From the NCBI RefSeq assembly GCF_000425025.1, contig NZ_AUKZ01000007.1, positions 1 to 64,000 of the forward strand: a stretch of DNA of 64,000 bases, given 5' to 3'. The position numbers and the translations under genes are program-made. Under the pieces are notes generated by a model. That model was given only the letters and a program-made list of their open reading frames with translations. It did no database searches and was not told the origin of the DNA. The DNA is from Streptococcus castoreus DSM 17536. Lineage in GTDB: Bacteria; Bacillota; Bacilli; Lactobacillales; Streptococcaceae. Below, in pieces: positions 35,810 through 45,877 of this stretch (positions within the stretch are counted from its first letter, which is position 1; every line of letters starts with the position of its first letter).

Positions 35810-37444
35810 TTATTTCATTCTCAATTTTTGACGAAGACGGTTAGCTTTGCTACCAATTAATTTATCCAGCTGCCGAGTCAGTAGGGTCAAGTAAGTATAG
35901 ACTGCCAGTCCCAAACCACCAATCACTAGTAAGTAAATCAAACTCGTCAAGCGACCTGTTGGTTTAAAGGCATAGCCTAACAACCAATTAGCCATAAAGA
36001 CAACCAGTCCCATTAAAACTGTTTCAATAAGGGTTAATAAAAGACGTTTTTGTAACAACTTGCGGTTAAATCTTGTCACTTGATGCAAACGATGATACAT
36101 CAAATAAATTGGCACTAACATAGCAATCGCTGTTGCAAGTATCGGACCATAAGCATGCAAGAGATAAATAAGCGGAACTTGTAAAATCAACTTAATGAGG
36201 ACACCATAAACAAAATAGTAGACAGCTTTGCGATTTTCAAAAAGAGCTTGGAGCATTGGTGAAAAAAGCGTATAAAGAGCAAGTAAGAAAGTTTGGAATA
36301 ATACCGCCACAAAAAGTTGAATGGCTCTATCTTCACTGACACCATAAAAAACAGAGTACAGAGGTCTTGCTAAAATAATGGCTCCCGTCAAAGCAGGTAG
36401 CAAGAACATAAGCAACATTTCAATATTATTAATAATTAAACGTGCTGCTGCTTTCATATCTTTTTTGACATAATTTTCAGTCAACAAGGCAATCCCGACA
36501 CCTCCAATAGAAGCCGCCACAGCAATTAGAACCATCGTAATTTTAGCCGGATTGGCATTGAAATAACCAAACAATACCAATAACTGTGAACGAGTATAAC
36601 TCGTAAATAAGCTCATGGTGTTGACAAAAGTCCACTGGTCAATTAATTGAAAGGCTTGAATCGCGCTCCCTATCACGATAAAAGGAACGGATTCTTTCAA
36701 CGTTTCAATAAGTAAGCCTTTAATATCAATACTAACATTATGATCTGGTTTGCTGAAAATAGCTTTTAAAAGCCCTTGCTTCCAAAGATAATAGGACAAT
36801 ACCCCCATGCTAGCAATCATTCCAATAAAGGCCGCAAAGGTTGATTGGGTTACCGCCGAAATATAATTCCTAGACCCCACTTTCATAATAAAGAATGTGG
36901 TTAAAAGCATCCAGATCACACGGATGAGTTGCTCTGCAATTTGACTAACTGCGTAAGGTTTAATATTATTGTGTCCTTGGAAAATACCTCGAATCACACT
37001 CATTACCGGGAAAACAAAAACCGCAAGTGAAAGGCTACGCATAATCGGGACAAGCTTGTCATCACCACCAGATAAACCGGCAAAGAAAGGCGATCCCAAA
37101 TACATAATAGCCGAAAAAACAAGACCTAGCCCTAGCATAAGCTTTAAGGTGCTACGAATCAGCTGATAGCTATGCTCAGTTTGCCCTAGCGAATTGTATT
37201 TGGCAACTTGCTTGGCGATGGCGACATTGAGACCTGTAGTCGAAATCAATAAAAAATAAGCATAGACATTGTAGCCCATATTAAAAAGAGCATTGGCTTG
37301 AATCGCATATTGCCCCATCCAAATGTACCACGGAATAATGTACAAAACTCCTAAAAGTCGGCTAATAAAATTACCAGCTGTAGACCAGGCTGCTCCTTGA
37401 ACCATCAATTCCTCTTGTGTCAGTTGTTTTTTTTCTGTCGACAT
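35810..37444 (-). CDS. murJ: Lipid II flippase MurJ/YtgP
   Basis: The ATG at 37444 (MSTEKKQLTQEELMVQ) is preceded by AGGAAAG; 544 residues with about 14 hydrophobic segments of the MVF/MOP superfamily. The GAAWSTAGNFISRLLGVLYIIPWY start and the SVIRGIFQGHNNIKPYAVSQIAEQ motif match the streptococcal YtgP group, a member of which complements E. coli MurJ loss. It flips lipid II for peptidoglycan synthesis. Divergent from murE, which makes the same precursor. Confidence 0.9.
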   Translation of the reverse strand: MSTEKKQLTQEELMVQGAAWSTAGNFISRLLGVLYIIPWYIWMGQYAIQANALFNMGYNVYAYFLLISTTGLNVAIAKQVAKYNSLGQTEHSYQLIRSTLKLMLGLGLVFSAIMYLGSPFFAGLSGGDDKLVPIMRSLSLAVFVFPVMSVIRGIFQGHNNIKPYAVSQIAEQLIRVIWMLLTTFFIMKVGSRNYISAVTQSTFAAFIGMIASMGVLSYYLWKQGLLKAIFSKPDHNVSIDIKGLLIETLKESVPFIVIGSAIQAFQLIDQWTFVNTMSLFTSYTRSQLLVLFGYFNANPAKITMVLIAVAASIGGVGIALLTENYVKKDMKAAARLIINNIEMLLMFLLPALTGAIILARPLYSVFYGVSEDRAIQLFVAVLFQTFLLALYTLFSPMLQALFENRKAVYYFVYGVLIKLILQVPLIYLLHAYGPILATAIAMLVPIYLMYHRLHQVTRFNRKLLQKRLLLTLIETVLMGLVVFMANWLLGYAFKPTGRLTSLIYLLVIGGLGLAVYTYLTLLTRQLDKLIGSKANRLRQKLRMK

Positions 37445-37532
37445 ATCTATATCTTTCCTCATTTTTATTAGCTTTATTATAAACTTTTGCTTGTGACTTG
37501 TAAAACAAGAACTTTAAGGATAGAATAAGGGT

Positions 37533-38978
37533 ATGATAACCATTGAAGAAGTATTAGACATTTTAAAAAAAGACCACAATTTTCGTGAAGTTCTTGATAA
37601 ATCAGGCTATCACTATCATTATAGTGGCTTAACATTTAACCAGCTGAGCTACGACAGCCGTCAAGTTGATGCCAAAACACTCTTTTTTGTTAAAGGGAGA
37701 AATTTCAAAGCTGATTATCTCAAAGAAGCTATTAAAAATGGATTGCAACTTTATATTTCAGAAGTTGATTATAAACTTAATGTTCCTGTCGTTTTGGTCA
37801 CCAATATTAAAAAGGCAATGAGTTTAATTGCCATGGCTTTTTACGGCAATCCCCAGGAAAAACTCAAACTACTAGCTTTTACTGGAACAAAAGGGAAAAC
37901 AACGGCTGCTTATTTTGCTTACCATATTTTGAAAGAATCTTATAAGCCTGCTATGCTTTCAACGATGAATACAACCTTGGACGGTCACACGTTCTTCAAA
38001 TCACAACTGACTACCCCTGAAAGTTTGGATCTATTTGCCATGATGGCGACATGTGTCACAAACGGCATGACCCACTTGATTATGGAGGTTTCCAGTCAGG
38101 CTTATCTAGTCAATCGTGTCTATGGATTAACTTTTGATGTCGGTGTTTTCTTGAACATCAGCCCTGATCACATTGGACCAATTGAACACCCAACCTTTGA
38201 GGATTACTTCTATCATAAGCGCCTCTTAATGGAAAATAGCAGAGCTGTTGTCATTAATAGCGGCATGAATCATTTTCCGTTTTTAGCCGAACAAGTTGCC
38301 AACCAAGCACACGACTTCTATGGCAATTTATCCGATAACAAACTCCTAACTAGTCAAGCTTTCTCCTTTAAAGCTAGTGGTAAACTAGCTGGAAACTATG
38401 ACATTCAACTGATTGGGCGTTTCAATCAAGAAAACGCTATGGCTGCTGGACTTGCCTGCTTGCGGTTGGGAACTAGCTTGATGGATATTCAAAAAGGAAT
38501 TGCTAAAACGACCGTTCCAGGGCGCATGGAAGTCTTAACCATGGCTAACCAAGCCAAGGTATTTGTCGATTATGCCCATAATGGTGATAGCTTAGAAAAA
38601 CTTCTCTCAGTTGTGCAAGAGCATCAAAAAGGGCAACTGATTCTTGTCTTAGGTGCTCCTGGTAATAAGGGGGAAAGTCGCCGTTTAGATTTTGGCAACG
38701 TGATTAACCAGCACCCAAACCTTACCATTATCTTAACGGCTGATGATCCTAACTTCGAGGATCCTGAAAGCATTTCACAGGAAATCGCAAGCCACATCAC
38801 ACGTTCTGTGAGGATCATCATTGACCGTGAACAGGCGATCAAAACAGCCATGACTCTTTGTCAGAAGGCCACCGACGCTGTTATTATTGCTGGAAAGGGT
38901 GCAGATGCCTACCAAATTGTTAAGGGGGAAAAAGTTCCCTATCTTGGTGACTTGGCAGTTGCCGCTTCTTACTTGTAA
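37533..38978 (+). CDS. murE: UDP-N-acetylmuramoyl-L-alanyl-D-glutamate--L-lysine ligase
   Basis: A 481-residue Mur ligase. N-terminal UDP-binding domain, ATP site [13 protein letters not shown] (about 115), a carbamylated-lysine region and C-terminal domain with [10 protein letters not shown], the DDPN motif found in lysine-adding MurE (meso-DAP enzymes have DNPR). It therefore attaches L-Lys, as in streptococcal walls. A -35/-10 pair (TTGTAA, 17 bp, TAGAAT) ends six bases before the ATG. Confidence 0.95.
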   Translation: MITIEEVLDILKKDHNFREVLDKSGYHYHYSGLTFNQLSYDSRQVDAKTLFFVKGRNFKADYLKEAIKNGLQLYISEVDYKLNVPVVLVTNIKKAMSLIAMAFYGNPQEKLKLLAFTGTKGKTTAAYFAYHILKESYKPAMLSTMNTTLDGHTFFKSQLTTPESLDLFAMMATCVTNGMTHLIMEVSSQAYLVNRVYGLTFDVGVFLNISPDHIGPIEHPTFEDYFYHKRLLMENSRAVVINSGMNHFPFLAEQVANQAHDFYGNLSDNKLLTSQAFSFKASGKLAGNYDIQLIGRFNQENAMAAGLACLRLGTSLMDIQKGIAKTTVPGRMEVLTMANQAKVFVDYAHNGDSLEKLLSVVQEHQKGQLILVLGAPGNKGESRRLDFGNVINQHPNLTIILTADDPNFEDPESISQEIASHITRSVRIIIDREQAIKTAMTLCQKATDAVIIAGKGADAYQIVKGEKVPYLGDLAVAASYL

Positions 38979-39042
38979 GCCTTCTTAAAACCAATTCAAT
39001 CAGGATAGTTAATTCATCAAATAGTTCATTTTAGAAAATTGG

Positions 39043-39092
39043 CTCTCTCATTTCTGTAGGAGATACTACAAAAGTGAGCGGGTCTTTTTGAC
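39043..39092 (+). terminator. Probable terminator after murE
   Basis: Nested imperfect arms (CTCATTT with AAGTGAG, GTAG with CTAC) and a TTTTT run at 39086-39090. Confidence 0.5.
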
Positions 39093-39129
39093 TGTAACAA
39101 AAAATCCCACATGATTTATGTAGAACCGC

Positions 39130-39416
39130 TTACGTAGTACCCCTTAAGTTAATGTTTTCAATCAGCTGATCAACTTGTTTAAGCACACAACTTTTGGATT
39201 GAAAACCTTTAGAGATGTCAAAGCGAGACTTCTTATCACTTTGAACTTCAAGAAAGCAACCATACCTCTCAACTTAGCTTTTCCCTATCCATCACGGTTG
39301 ACAGCAACTCTTAAATTGATCTCAATTTGACGGAAATGATTACCTGAATTTCCTTTGGAATATTGCAACACCTCACCCTTATCCTTTAAGACCTCCACAA
39401 ACCCTAGGACAACCAT
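39130..39416 (-). pseudogene. Decayed gene of unknown family
   Basis: The frame from ATG 39416 reads VEVLKDKGEVLQYSKGN, then RQIEINLRVAVNRDG before a TAG at 39285. After a frameshift the text continues EVQSDKKSRFDISKGF, QSKSCVLKQVDQLIENINL and a stop at 39130. Both halves are hydrophilic, helical and coherent, so this was one coding sequence. An open extension upstream overlaps the end of the DUF1803 gene. Not recognised. Confidence 0.5.
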
Positions 39417-39466
39417 CTCAAAAATTTTATCTTCAAGTTGTAGTGATAATCTTAACCTTTTAATAA

Positions 39467-40120
39467 TCAGAAAGTTTGAAATGTCAATGTCTCTTTATCA
39501 AGTGTCATCAGCAGTTGATATTTGTTAGGCTCAACTTGGGCGATATAACCAAGTTTAACCAAGGCTTCCACAAAAATATCGGGTCTTTTTTGCACAACAA
39601 AATCTCCTCGAGTGAATTTTACCAAAAAGGTGGTTATATACTTTAAAGCATAGTCCTGATTCACATCACCGAGCAACTGATAAAGTGCCAACTGCTTGGC
39701 AGAAAGCTTTTCACCCCTAGTTAGACGGTAAAAATAATTAGCAAGGGTCAAATCTTCTCGAGTAATTGTCGTTTGTTCCTTAATAATAGCGTGATTGGTC
39801 TTATTTGGCAAACACGTTTCAAAAAGAACTGTCACCATTTCCTGATAGACATCTGACGCCGTATCCACAAAGAGCATCCTTTCTAAAGCCAGTTGATCAA
39901 TTGATGTCATTAAGGGAAGATTCAATCGATATCGTTTTTTCTCCCGATGAATATAGCCAGCTTGAACATAGCTTTCAATGGCTCTATCAATACCTGAAAC
40001 ATTAGGAAAAGCTTTTTTAATCTGGCGCAAAATCACCTCATCATTCTGGCTGAGGTAATTGACTAACTCTTGAAAAAAAGCTTGTCCGGTTAATTTATCT
40101 GAATGAAATACAGTTATCAT
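39467..40120 (-). CDS. DUF1803 family protein
   Basis: A 217-residue protein beginning MITVFHSDKLTGQAFFQELV with a winged-helix-like segment (VSGIDRAIESYVQAGYIHREKKRYRLN, about 40-68) and a second helical half (DYALKYITTFLVKFTRGDFVV). It matches the streptococcal DUF1803 group usually found next to ppaC, as here. Function unknown; DNA binding is possible from the winged-helix look. Confidence 0.8.
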   Translation of the reverse strand: MITVFHSDKLTGQAFFQELVNYLSQNDEVILRQIKKAFPNVSGIDRAIESYVQAGYIHREKKRYRLNLPLMTSIDQLALERMLFVDTASDVYQEMVTVLFETCLPNKTNHAIIKEQTTITREDLTLANYFYRLTRGEKLSAKQLALYQLLGDVNQDYALKYITTFLVKFTRGDFVVQKRPDIFVEALVKLGYIAQVEPNKYQLLMTLDKETLTFQTF

Positions 40121-40196
40121 AGGTTCTATTATAGCACAGAAAAAATAAAAAGAATGCTAGTAATCAATACCAACATTCCTTTCTTTCATCATCTTA

Positions 40197-41132
40197 TTAA
40201 GCCCCAAAACTCTCGGTCAGTTGCGGAACAACTTGTTTTTTACGAGAAACAGCACCTGCTAAGAAAGCGTGGTTATTTTCAAGAGTGAAGTTAAAGGCAG
40301 CTTCAACTTTATCCATATGACTACCAATGGCTAGAATTTCAGAGTTTGAATTGACAATATCAGTAATCATCAAGACAAAATCAGAATAACCTTCTGCTAC
40401 CATAGCTGCTTTGATGGCTACTTCAATAGCCTCTTGACGCTCTAAAACTTCAGCAATATCAACCGTATTGACCTGTGCCACACGAACAGCATTACCGTTT
40501 AATTCAAACGTTTTGGCATCAATATCAATCAATTCTGTTTCTGATTTGCTTGCAAGGTTTGTTCCCGCTTTAAGAAGTGCCATGCCATAATCTTCCAAAT
40601 CTACCCCTGCTAACTCTGCCAATTCTTCAGCCAGTTTTGGATCTGTCTGATGAGTTGTTGGTGATTTTAATAATAAGGTATCTGAGATTAAACCAGACAA
40701 AAGCATGCCAGCGATTGCTTTTGGCACCTCGATATTATTTTCTTTAAACATACGGTAAACAATTGATGAGGCTGACCCAACTGGCTCCACGCGCATGAAT
40801 AAGGGGTTGGCAGTTTCAAAATTTGCCACACGGTGATGGTCAACAACACCATATACTTCAACCTCACGAATATCTGAAATAGATTGTTGAAATTCATTGT
40901 GGTCTGTCAAAATAACTTTTTCAGCCCTTTCTGCTTTAGCAGATTCAACCACACGAGGCGCCTCAACACCAAAATACTCAAGGGCAAAGGCTGTTTCTTC
41001 ATTAGGCGCTCCCAAAGCCACCACTTCTGTGTCTAACCCAAATGCTTTTTGTGATAAATAATCAAAAGCATACGATGATGCGATAGCATCTGTATCAGGA
41101 TTTTGATGACCAAAAACTAAAATTTTTGACAT
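40197..41132 (-). CDS. ppaC: Manganese-dependent inorganic pyrophosphatase
   Basis: A 311-residue DHH-family enzyme hydrolysing PPi. Metal ligands in [14 protein letters not shown] (N-terminus), [21 protein letters not shown] (DHH) and substrate residues near [10 protein letters not shown] at the C-terminus are all present. Own unit, 77 bp upstream of the DUF1803 gene on the same strand. Confidence 0.96.
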   Translation of the reverse strand: MSKILVFGHQNPDTDAIASSYAFDYLSQKAFGLDTEVVALGAPNEETAFALEYFGVEAPRVVESAKAERAEKVILTDHNEFQQSISDIREVEVYGVVDHHRVANFETANPLFMRVEPVGSASSIVYRMFKENNIEVPKAIAGMLLSGLISDTLLLKSPTTHQTDPKLAEELAELAGVDLEDYGMALLKAGTNLASKSETELIDIDAKTFELNGNAVRVAQVNTVDIAEVLERQEAIEVAIKAAMVAEGYSDFVLMITDIVNSNSEILAIGSHMDKVEAAFNFTLENNHAFLAGAVSRKKQVVPQLTESFGA

Positions 41133-41262
41133 AATAATTCTACCTCATTCTCTTTATTCATCTTATTTTAGCAAAAATGACCTTTAAAATCAAAGGGAGA
41201 TGCCTTGCTGCCTTATTTTCAAAACTAAAAAAAGTTGAGACTACCCCAACTCCAAAACTAGG

Positions 41263-42054
41263 CTATGACTGGTGAATCCGGTTCATATAGTCTGTGTAGG
41301 ATTCTGTCTGCATTACATTTTTAGCATTTTGTACACGCTCTTTGGTTGGCGGTTTTACCCCTTCCAACGGATAAGGAATCCCCAGTTCACGCCACTTGAA
41401 TTCCCCCATCGTATGATAGGGCAAAACCTCAAACTTGTCCACATTCTTTAATGTTTTGACAAATTCACCTAAACGTACTAAGTGATCGTCAATATCAGTT
41501 AGACCTGGAACTAAAACATGACGAATCCAAACAGGAATTTGCTTATCTGATAAATATTTGGCAAATGCCAAAATGTTTTTATTGGGCTGACGGGTAACAA
41601 ACTTGTGTTGTTCCTCATCAATTTCTTTTAAGTCCAATAAGATCAAATCGGTCACCGCTAGCAATTTGTCTAAAACCTGGTGATATTCAGCTGTCGGTCT
41701 GTAAGCAAAACCACAAGTATCAAGTGTGGTATGGATACCTCGTTTTTTAGCCTCGATAAAGAGAGCTGTAATGAACTCCATTTGAAGCATGGCTTCACCA
41801 CCAGAAACCGTAATTCCTCCCTTTTTACCCCAAAAATGTTTGTAGTGTAGGGCTTCTGTTAAGACATCATTTACTGTTCGCCGTTTTGAATGGTTGGTCT
41901 CCATTTCCCAAGTATCCGGATTATGACAGTATTGGCACCGCATTTTGCAACCTTGTAGGAAAATGATAAAACGAACCCCTGGACCGTCCACAGAACCAAA
42001 ACTTTCTGTCGAGTGAACCATTCCAGTCACTTGCCCATAATCTATCTCAGTCAT
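41263..42054 (-). CDS. pflA: Pyruvate formate-lyase activating enzyme
   Basis: The ATG at 42054 (MTEIDYGQVTGMVHSTESFG) follows AAGGAGATGTA; 263 residues. Radical SAM enzyme: CKMRCQYCHNP holds the three iron-sulfur cysteines. It makes the glycyl radical on PflB for anaerobic pyruvate cleavage. GGEAML and the DLKEID regions are typical. It follows the CNNM gene by 77 bp. Confidence 0.94.
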   Translation of the reverse strand: MTEIDYGQVTGMVHSTESFGSVDGPGVRFIIFLQGCKMRCQYCHNPDTWEMETNHSKRRTVNDVLTEALHYKHFWGKKGGITVSGGEAMLQMEFITALFIEAKKRGIHTTLDTCGFAYRPTAEYHQVLDKLLAVTDLILLDLKEIDEEQHKFVTRQPNKNILAFAKYLSDKQIPVWIRHVLVPGLTDIDDHLVRLGEFVKTLKNVDKFEVLPYHTMGEFKWRELGIPYPLEGVKPPTKERVQNAKNVMQTESYTDYMNRIHQS

Positions 42055-42131
42055 TACATCTCCTTCAGTTCTTGTAAACGTTTTTACCGTTTCATTATAA
42101 CATTTTCTGAAAAAAAGACTAGACATGATGT

Positions 42132-43466
42132 CTAGTCCCCTTCTATAATCTGTTCTATATTAGACAGAATAACTTTCAATTTAGTAACACGACCGTCCTT
42201 CACTTTATCATTAATGATCGTAAGGTGTTTGTCTTTACTATCACAGTCAAATGGCTCTTTTTCTTTCTGATTTGGGATGGTTCCAATACCAGTCAAATAA
42301 AAACCCGCTATAGTATCCACATCATCAGATTCTAGCTCGGTATCAAAATACTCATTGAAGTCATTTAACGTCATCGTACCGACAACAATGTAGGTATTAT
42401 CTCCGATGTCATGAACAAATTGTTCTGCCTTATCCGTTTCATCATCAATTTCACCAACAATTTCCTCTAGTAAATCTTCTAAAGTCACGAGACCAGCCAC
42501 GCCACCGTATTCATCTAGTAAAATAGCCATTTGATTTTGAGTATTTCGTAACTGGCGCAAGAGATCATCCACAAAAATGGTCTCAGGAACAAAAAGAGGC
42601 TCCTGCATGATTTTTCGCATGTTGATGTTTTCAAAGCCCTGACGAAAACCAGACTCCAAAAGACGCTTGGTATGAATCAAGCCAATAATTTTATCCTTAT
42701 CCACATCATAGACAGGAATACGTGAAAAACTTTGCTTTAAAATTCCTTGAATGTTTTCTAACGTGTCATCATTAATATCAATCATAAAGGCATCGGTTCT
42801 TGGAACCATCACTTCACGCGCCATCATTTCATCAAGTGAGAAAATCCCTTGCAACATTTCAATTTCTTCAGCATCAAGGGTTGCTTCACTATTAGATAGC
42901 ATGTATTCAATTTCATCACGCGTCATTTGTTCATCTGCATCGTCAAAGGTCATTGGGGTCAAACGGCTCAGTAAATTTGTAGAAGCTGATAACAACCAAA
43001 CAAACGGACTTACCAATTGACCTAATCCAATAATGATCGGCGCCGAAAAAATAGCTAACTTGTCCTTGAGATTCATAGCAATCCGTTTCGGGTACAATTC
43101 CCCCAAAACAATAGAGATATAAGTCAGGAAAATCAAAGAAATAATACTACCTGCAGTTTGAGCCGTTACGGAACCTCCTAACCAATTAGAAATGACTTTC
43201 CCAAGAGAAGCTGATAAACTAGCCCCTGACAAGAGACTGATGAAGGTAATACCAACCTGAATGGTGGATAAAAAATGATTGGGCTGTTCTAAGACATGCA
43301 AGAGACGACTGTATTTTTTATCTCCGTCTGCAGCTTTTTGTTCAACCCTCGAACGATTTAAAGATACTAGAGCCATCTCACTAGCTGAGAAAAAAGCATT
43401 TAACAAAGTTAAAATAAACAACAACAATAATTGCATAAACAAAGGCTGACTCACAGGGTCTTCCAT
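42132..43466 (-). CDS. CNNM/CBS/CorC-type membrane protein
   Basis: A 444-residue hemolysin C/CorC family protein: an N-terminal CNNM domain with about four hydrophobic segments (1-190, NAFFSASEMALVSLNRSRVEQ motif), two CBS domains (about 205-330, MVPRTDAFMIDIN and MAILLDEYGGVAGLVTLEDL) and a C-terminal transporter-associated domain. Family members move or sense Mg2+ or other cations. Gene names such as tlyC are misleading; cation specificity is not predictable. Confidence 0.9.
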   Translation of the reverse strand: MEDPVSQPLFMQLLLLFILTLLNAFFSASEMALVSLNRSRVEQKAADGDKKYSRLLHVLEQPNHFLSTIQVGITFISLLSGASLSASLGKVISNWLGGSVTAQTAGSIISLIFLTYISIVLGELYPKRIAMNLKDKLAIFSAPIIIGLGQLVSPFVWLLSASTNLLSRLTPMTFDDADEQMTRDEIEYMLSNSEATLDAEEIEMLQGIFSLDEMMAREVMVPRTDAFMIDINDDTLENIQGILKQSFSRIPVYDVDKDKIIGLIHTKRLLESGFRQGFENINMRKIMQEPLFVPETIFVDDLLRQLRNTQNQMAILLDEYGGVAGLVTLEDLLEEIVGEIDDETDKAEQFVHDIGDNTYIVVGTMTLNDFNEYFDTELESDDVDTIAGFYLTGIGTIPNQKEKEPFDCDSKDKHLTIINDKVKDGRVTKLKVILSNIEQIIEGD

Positions 43467-43577
43467 TTCAATATAACTCCTAGAAAATAATATAGTGACT
43501 TCATTATATCATATTTATGGGCAAAGCCTATTGATTTCTTCTTTTTCCACAGAAATAATCAAGAACTTTCTGCTAAG

Positions 43578-44135
43578 TTAACAATTTGCTAATTTCTCTA
43601 ACATCACTAAAAAAGGTGGGGTATTGACCTGATTGATTGGCTGATAAAGCATCGCAGAAACCAAGCCTTGATCCAGTTGCCGCACAAAATTCAGCAAAGC
43701 CTCTTTTTCCATATCACCACCCTCATGACCATAATAAACCATGATCGCAATCCGACCGCCAACCTCTAATAGCTTCAATAGTTTGGATAAGGCTAATAGA
43801 GTTGTCTCTGGCAAGGTAATAACAGATTTATCCGCACTAGGCAAATAGCCAAGGTTGAAAATAGCTGCGCGCACCGATTCCGTCACATATTGGTCAACCT
43901 CTTCATGCCCCGCTAGAATCAGCTGAGCGTTTGATAAGCAGACTTCTTCTAAACGCTGTCGGGTCCTTTCTAGGGCTTGCTCTTGCACATCAAAAGCATA
44001 GACTTTCTTAGCCAACTGAGCTAAAAATACAGTGTCATAACCATTTCCCATTGTCGCATCCACAACAACACTTTCCTTATCTATAACCTCCGCCAAAAAA
44101 TCATGCGAGAGGTGAATGGGGCGTTTTATCATCAC
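43578..44135 (-). CDS. mnmM: MnmM-type tRNA wobble-uridine methyltransferase
   Basis: A 185-residue class I SAM methyltransferase, the rRNA-methylase-like YtqB family. Motif I VVDATMGNGYDTVFLAQL, VYAFDVQEQAL and FNLGYLPSADK (NLGYLP catalytic loop) are clear. B. subtilis YtqB was reported to be the aminomethyl-uridine methyltransferase MnmM of mnm5s2U34. It lies 20 bp after the radical SAM gene of the same pathway. Confidence 0.82.
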   Translation of the reverse strand: MMIKRPIHLSHDFLAEVIDKESVVVDATMGNGYDTVFLAQLAKKVYAFDVQEQALERTRQRLEEVCLSNAQLILAGHEEVDQYVTESVRAAIFNLGYLPSADKSVITLPETTLLALSKLLKLLEVGGRIAIMVYYGHEGGDMEKEALLNFVRQLDQGLVSAMLYQPINQVNTPPFLVMLEKLANC

Positions 44136-44154
44136 AATCTCCTATCCAAATATG

Positions 44155-45090
44155 TCAAAATGAGGGCAGTAATTTAGCCTTACACCCCTGCCAGCTGCCG
44201 CGCCTTTCCATTTCCTTATCAATGGCATTTAAGACTTCCCATTTATTAAGACTCCACATAGGACCAATCAACATATCCCGTGGGGCATCACCTGTAAGAC
44301 GATGAATGACAATAGATTTAGGAATAACCTCTAATTGGTCACAAATAATAGAGACATACTCCTTTTGACTCAATAACTGTAAACGTCCTTCGTGGTAGTC
44401 CCTTTGCATCCGAGTATTGGTCATTAAGTGAAGCAAATGCAGCTTAATCCCTTGAATAGCATTATCCGTCACACAACGTCTGACATTTTCAAGCATCATC
44501 TCGTGTGTTTCACCTGGCAAACCGTTAATCAAATGGGATACAATTTCAATCTTAGGGTATTGTCTTAACCGCTGAACTGTTTCCTTATACAAATCGTAAG
44601 AATGGGCCCTGTTAATCAATTCAGAAGTCTTTTCATAAGTCGTTTGTAACCCCAATTCTACCGTTACATGCATGCGTTCTGCCAATTCTGATAAATAAGC
44701 AATGGTTTCATCAGGAAGGCAATCAGGTCTTGTCCCAATATTAATTCCAACTACTCCCGGCTCATTTATCGCTTGTTCATAGCGCTCCCGAATTACTTCT
44801 ACCTTATCATGCGTATTGGTAAAATTTTGAAAATAAACTAAGTATTGATTAACCTCAGGCCATTTTCGGTGCATAAAGGCAATTTCCTTGTAAAATTGCT
44901 CTCGAATAGGGGCATCTGGAGCCACAATAGCATCCCCAGATCCCGAAACCGTACAAAAAGTACAACCGCCGTGAGCGACCGTTCCGTCACGATTGGGACA
45001 GTCAAAGCCGGCATCAATCGGAACTTTAAAAATCTTTGCACCAAATAACTGACGGTAGTACGCATTCAAGGTCTGATATCTCTTTTTCAT
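44155..45090 (-). CDS. mnmL: MnmL-type radical SAM protein (YtqA, TIGR01212 family)
   Basis: A 311-residue radical SAM protein. The cluster-binding cysteines lie in GFDCPNRDG and GGCTFC; NIGTRPDCLPDE, LELGLQT-like VELGLQTTYEKTSELINRAH and HLINGLPGE are typical. The family was reported to act before MnmM in the Gram-positive route to mnm5s2U34. Start ATG is 45090; mnmM follows after 20 bp. The assignment to that reaction is from family knowledge. Confidence 0.8.
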   Translation of the reverse strand: MKKRYQTLNAYYRQLFGAKIFKVPIDAGFDCPNRDGTVAHGGCTFCTVSGSGDAIVAPDAPIREQFYKEIAFMHRKWPEVNQYLVYFQNFTNTHDKVEVIRERYEQAINEPGVVGINIGTRPDCLPDETIAYLSELAERMHVTVELGLQTTYEKTSELINRAHSYDLYKETVQRLRQYPKIEIVSHLINGLPGETHEMMLENVRRCVTDNAIQGIKLHLLHLMTNTRMQRDYHEGRLQLLSQKEYVSIICDQLEVIPKSIVIHRLTGDAPRDMLIGPMWSLNKWEVLNAIDKEMERRGSWQGCKAKLLPSF

Positions 45091-45169
45091 AATTCTTATT
45101 GTAGCACAAACAAAGGGGGGCTAGGTTAACAATTCATAACTTTTTGAAGTCCCGCTCTTTTTAGCCATC

Positions 45170-45201
45170 AAAAAAACTTAGGACTCCCCAACCTAAGTTT
45201 T
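45170..45201 (-). terminator. Terminator after the PAP2 gene
   Basis: AAAACTTAGG and CCTAAGTTTT arms with a 9-base loop and a run of seven T on the minus strand. Confidence 0.88.
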
Positions 45202-45223
45202 GATCATATCACATCATTTCATG

Positions 45224-45874
45224 TTATGGCTGTTTTCGTTGAAAACGCCATTCAAAACGTTTTTTATCATAATAAGGGTAAACAAGATGAAGGACACCAA
45301 AACCTAAAATAAAACCCGCTAAGACATCACTTGGATAATGAACACCCAGATAAACTCGAGACAAACCAATCAGCAAAATAAGGGTTACAAAAATGGCATC
45401 ACCTGCTAACTGTAGGGGTTTCGTCTTAATCCGTTGATGGAAAACAATCAAGAGACTGCCAAAAATCAACAAACTCCCCATCGCATGACCACTTGGGAAA
45501 GAAAACCCACTTGCATAGACCAAATGCTCAATACTTGGTCTTGGTCTTTGATACAAATATTTGAGACTTGAAATCAAGATTGCTGCAATAAAACCATTTG
45601 ACAAAATCAACAAGGCTTCTATCTTCCATCTTACCAGAAGTAAACTAAAGACCGATAGAGCAACCACAAGTATCTGCATGCTAATATTGCCAAACACTGT
45701 CATCACCCGAAACAATTGAGTCCAAGCCTGAGGAAGATTACCCCTAATAGCTGTTTGGATATTATTATCAAGCAATGTCAACTGCTCAGGGAAAAATTTG
45801 ACCATATAGCCAACCATAACAAAAAGGAGCAGAGCAAAGGAGGCTACCAAAAAGTGATTTTGTTTGTTTTTCAT
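45224..45874 (-). CDS. PAP2 family membrane phosphatase
   Basis: A 216-residue membrane protein with about five hydrophobic segments. The PAP2 signatures are KYLYQRPRPSIEHL (KXXXXXXRP), SFPSGHAMGS (PSGH) and SRVYLGVHYPSDVLAG (SRxxxxxHxxxD). Family members dephosphorylate undecaprenyl pyrophosphate or lipid phosphates at the outer face. It starts 3 bp after ribU, so FMN could influence it through read-through. Confidence 0.88.
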   Translation of the reverse strand: MKNKQNHFLVASFALLLFVMVGYMVKFFPEQLTLLDNNIQTAIRGNLPQAWTQLFRVMTVFGNISMQILVVALSVFSLLLVRWKIEALLILSNGFIAAILISSLKYLYQRPRPSIEHLVYASGFSFPSGHAMGSLLIFGSLLIVFHQRIKTKPLQLAGDAIFVTLILLIGLSRVYLGVHYPSDVLAGFILGFGVLHLVYPYYDKKRFEWRFQRKQP

Positions 45875-45877
45875 GTA

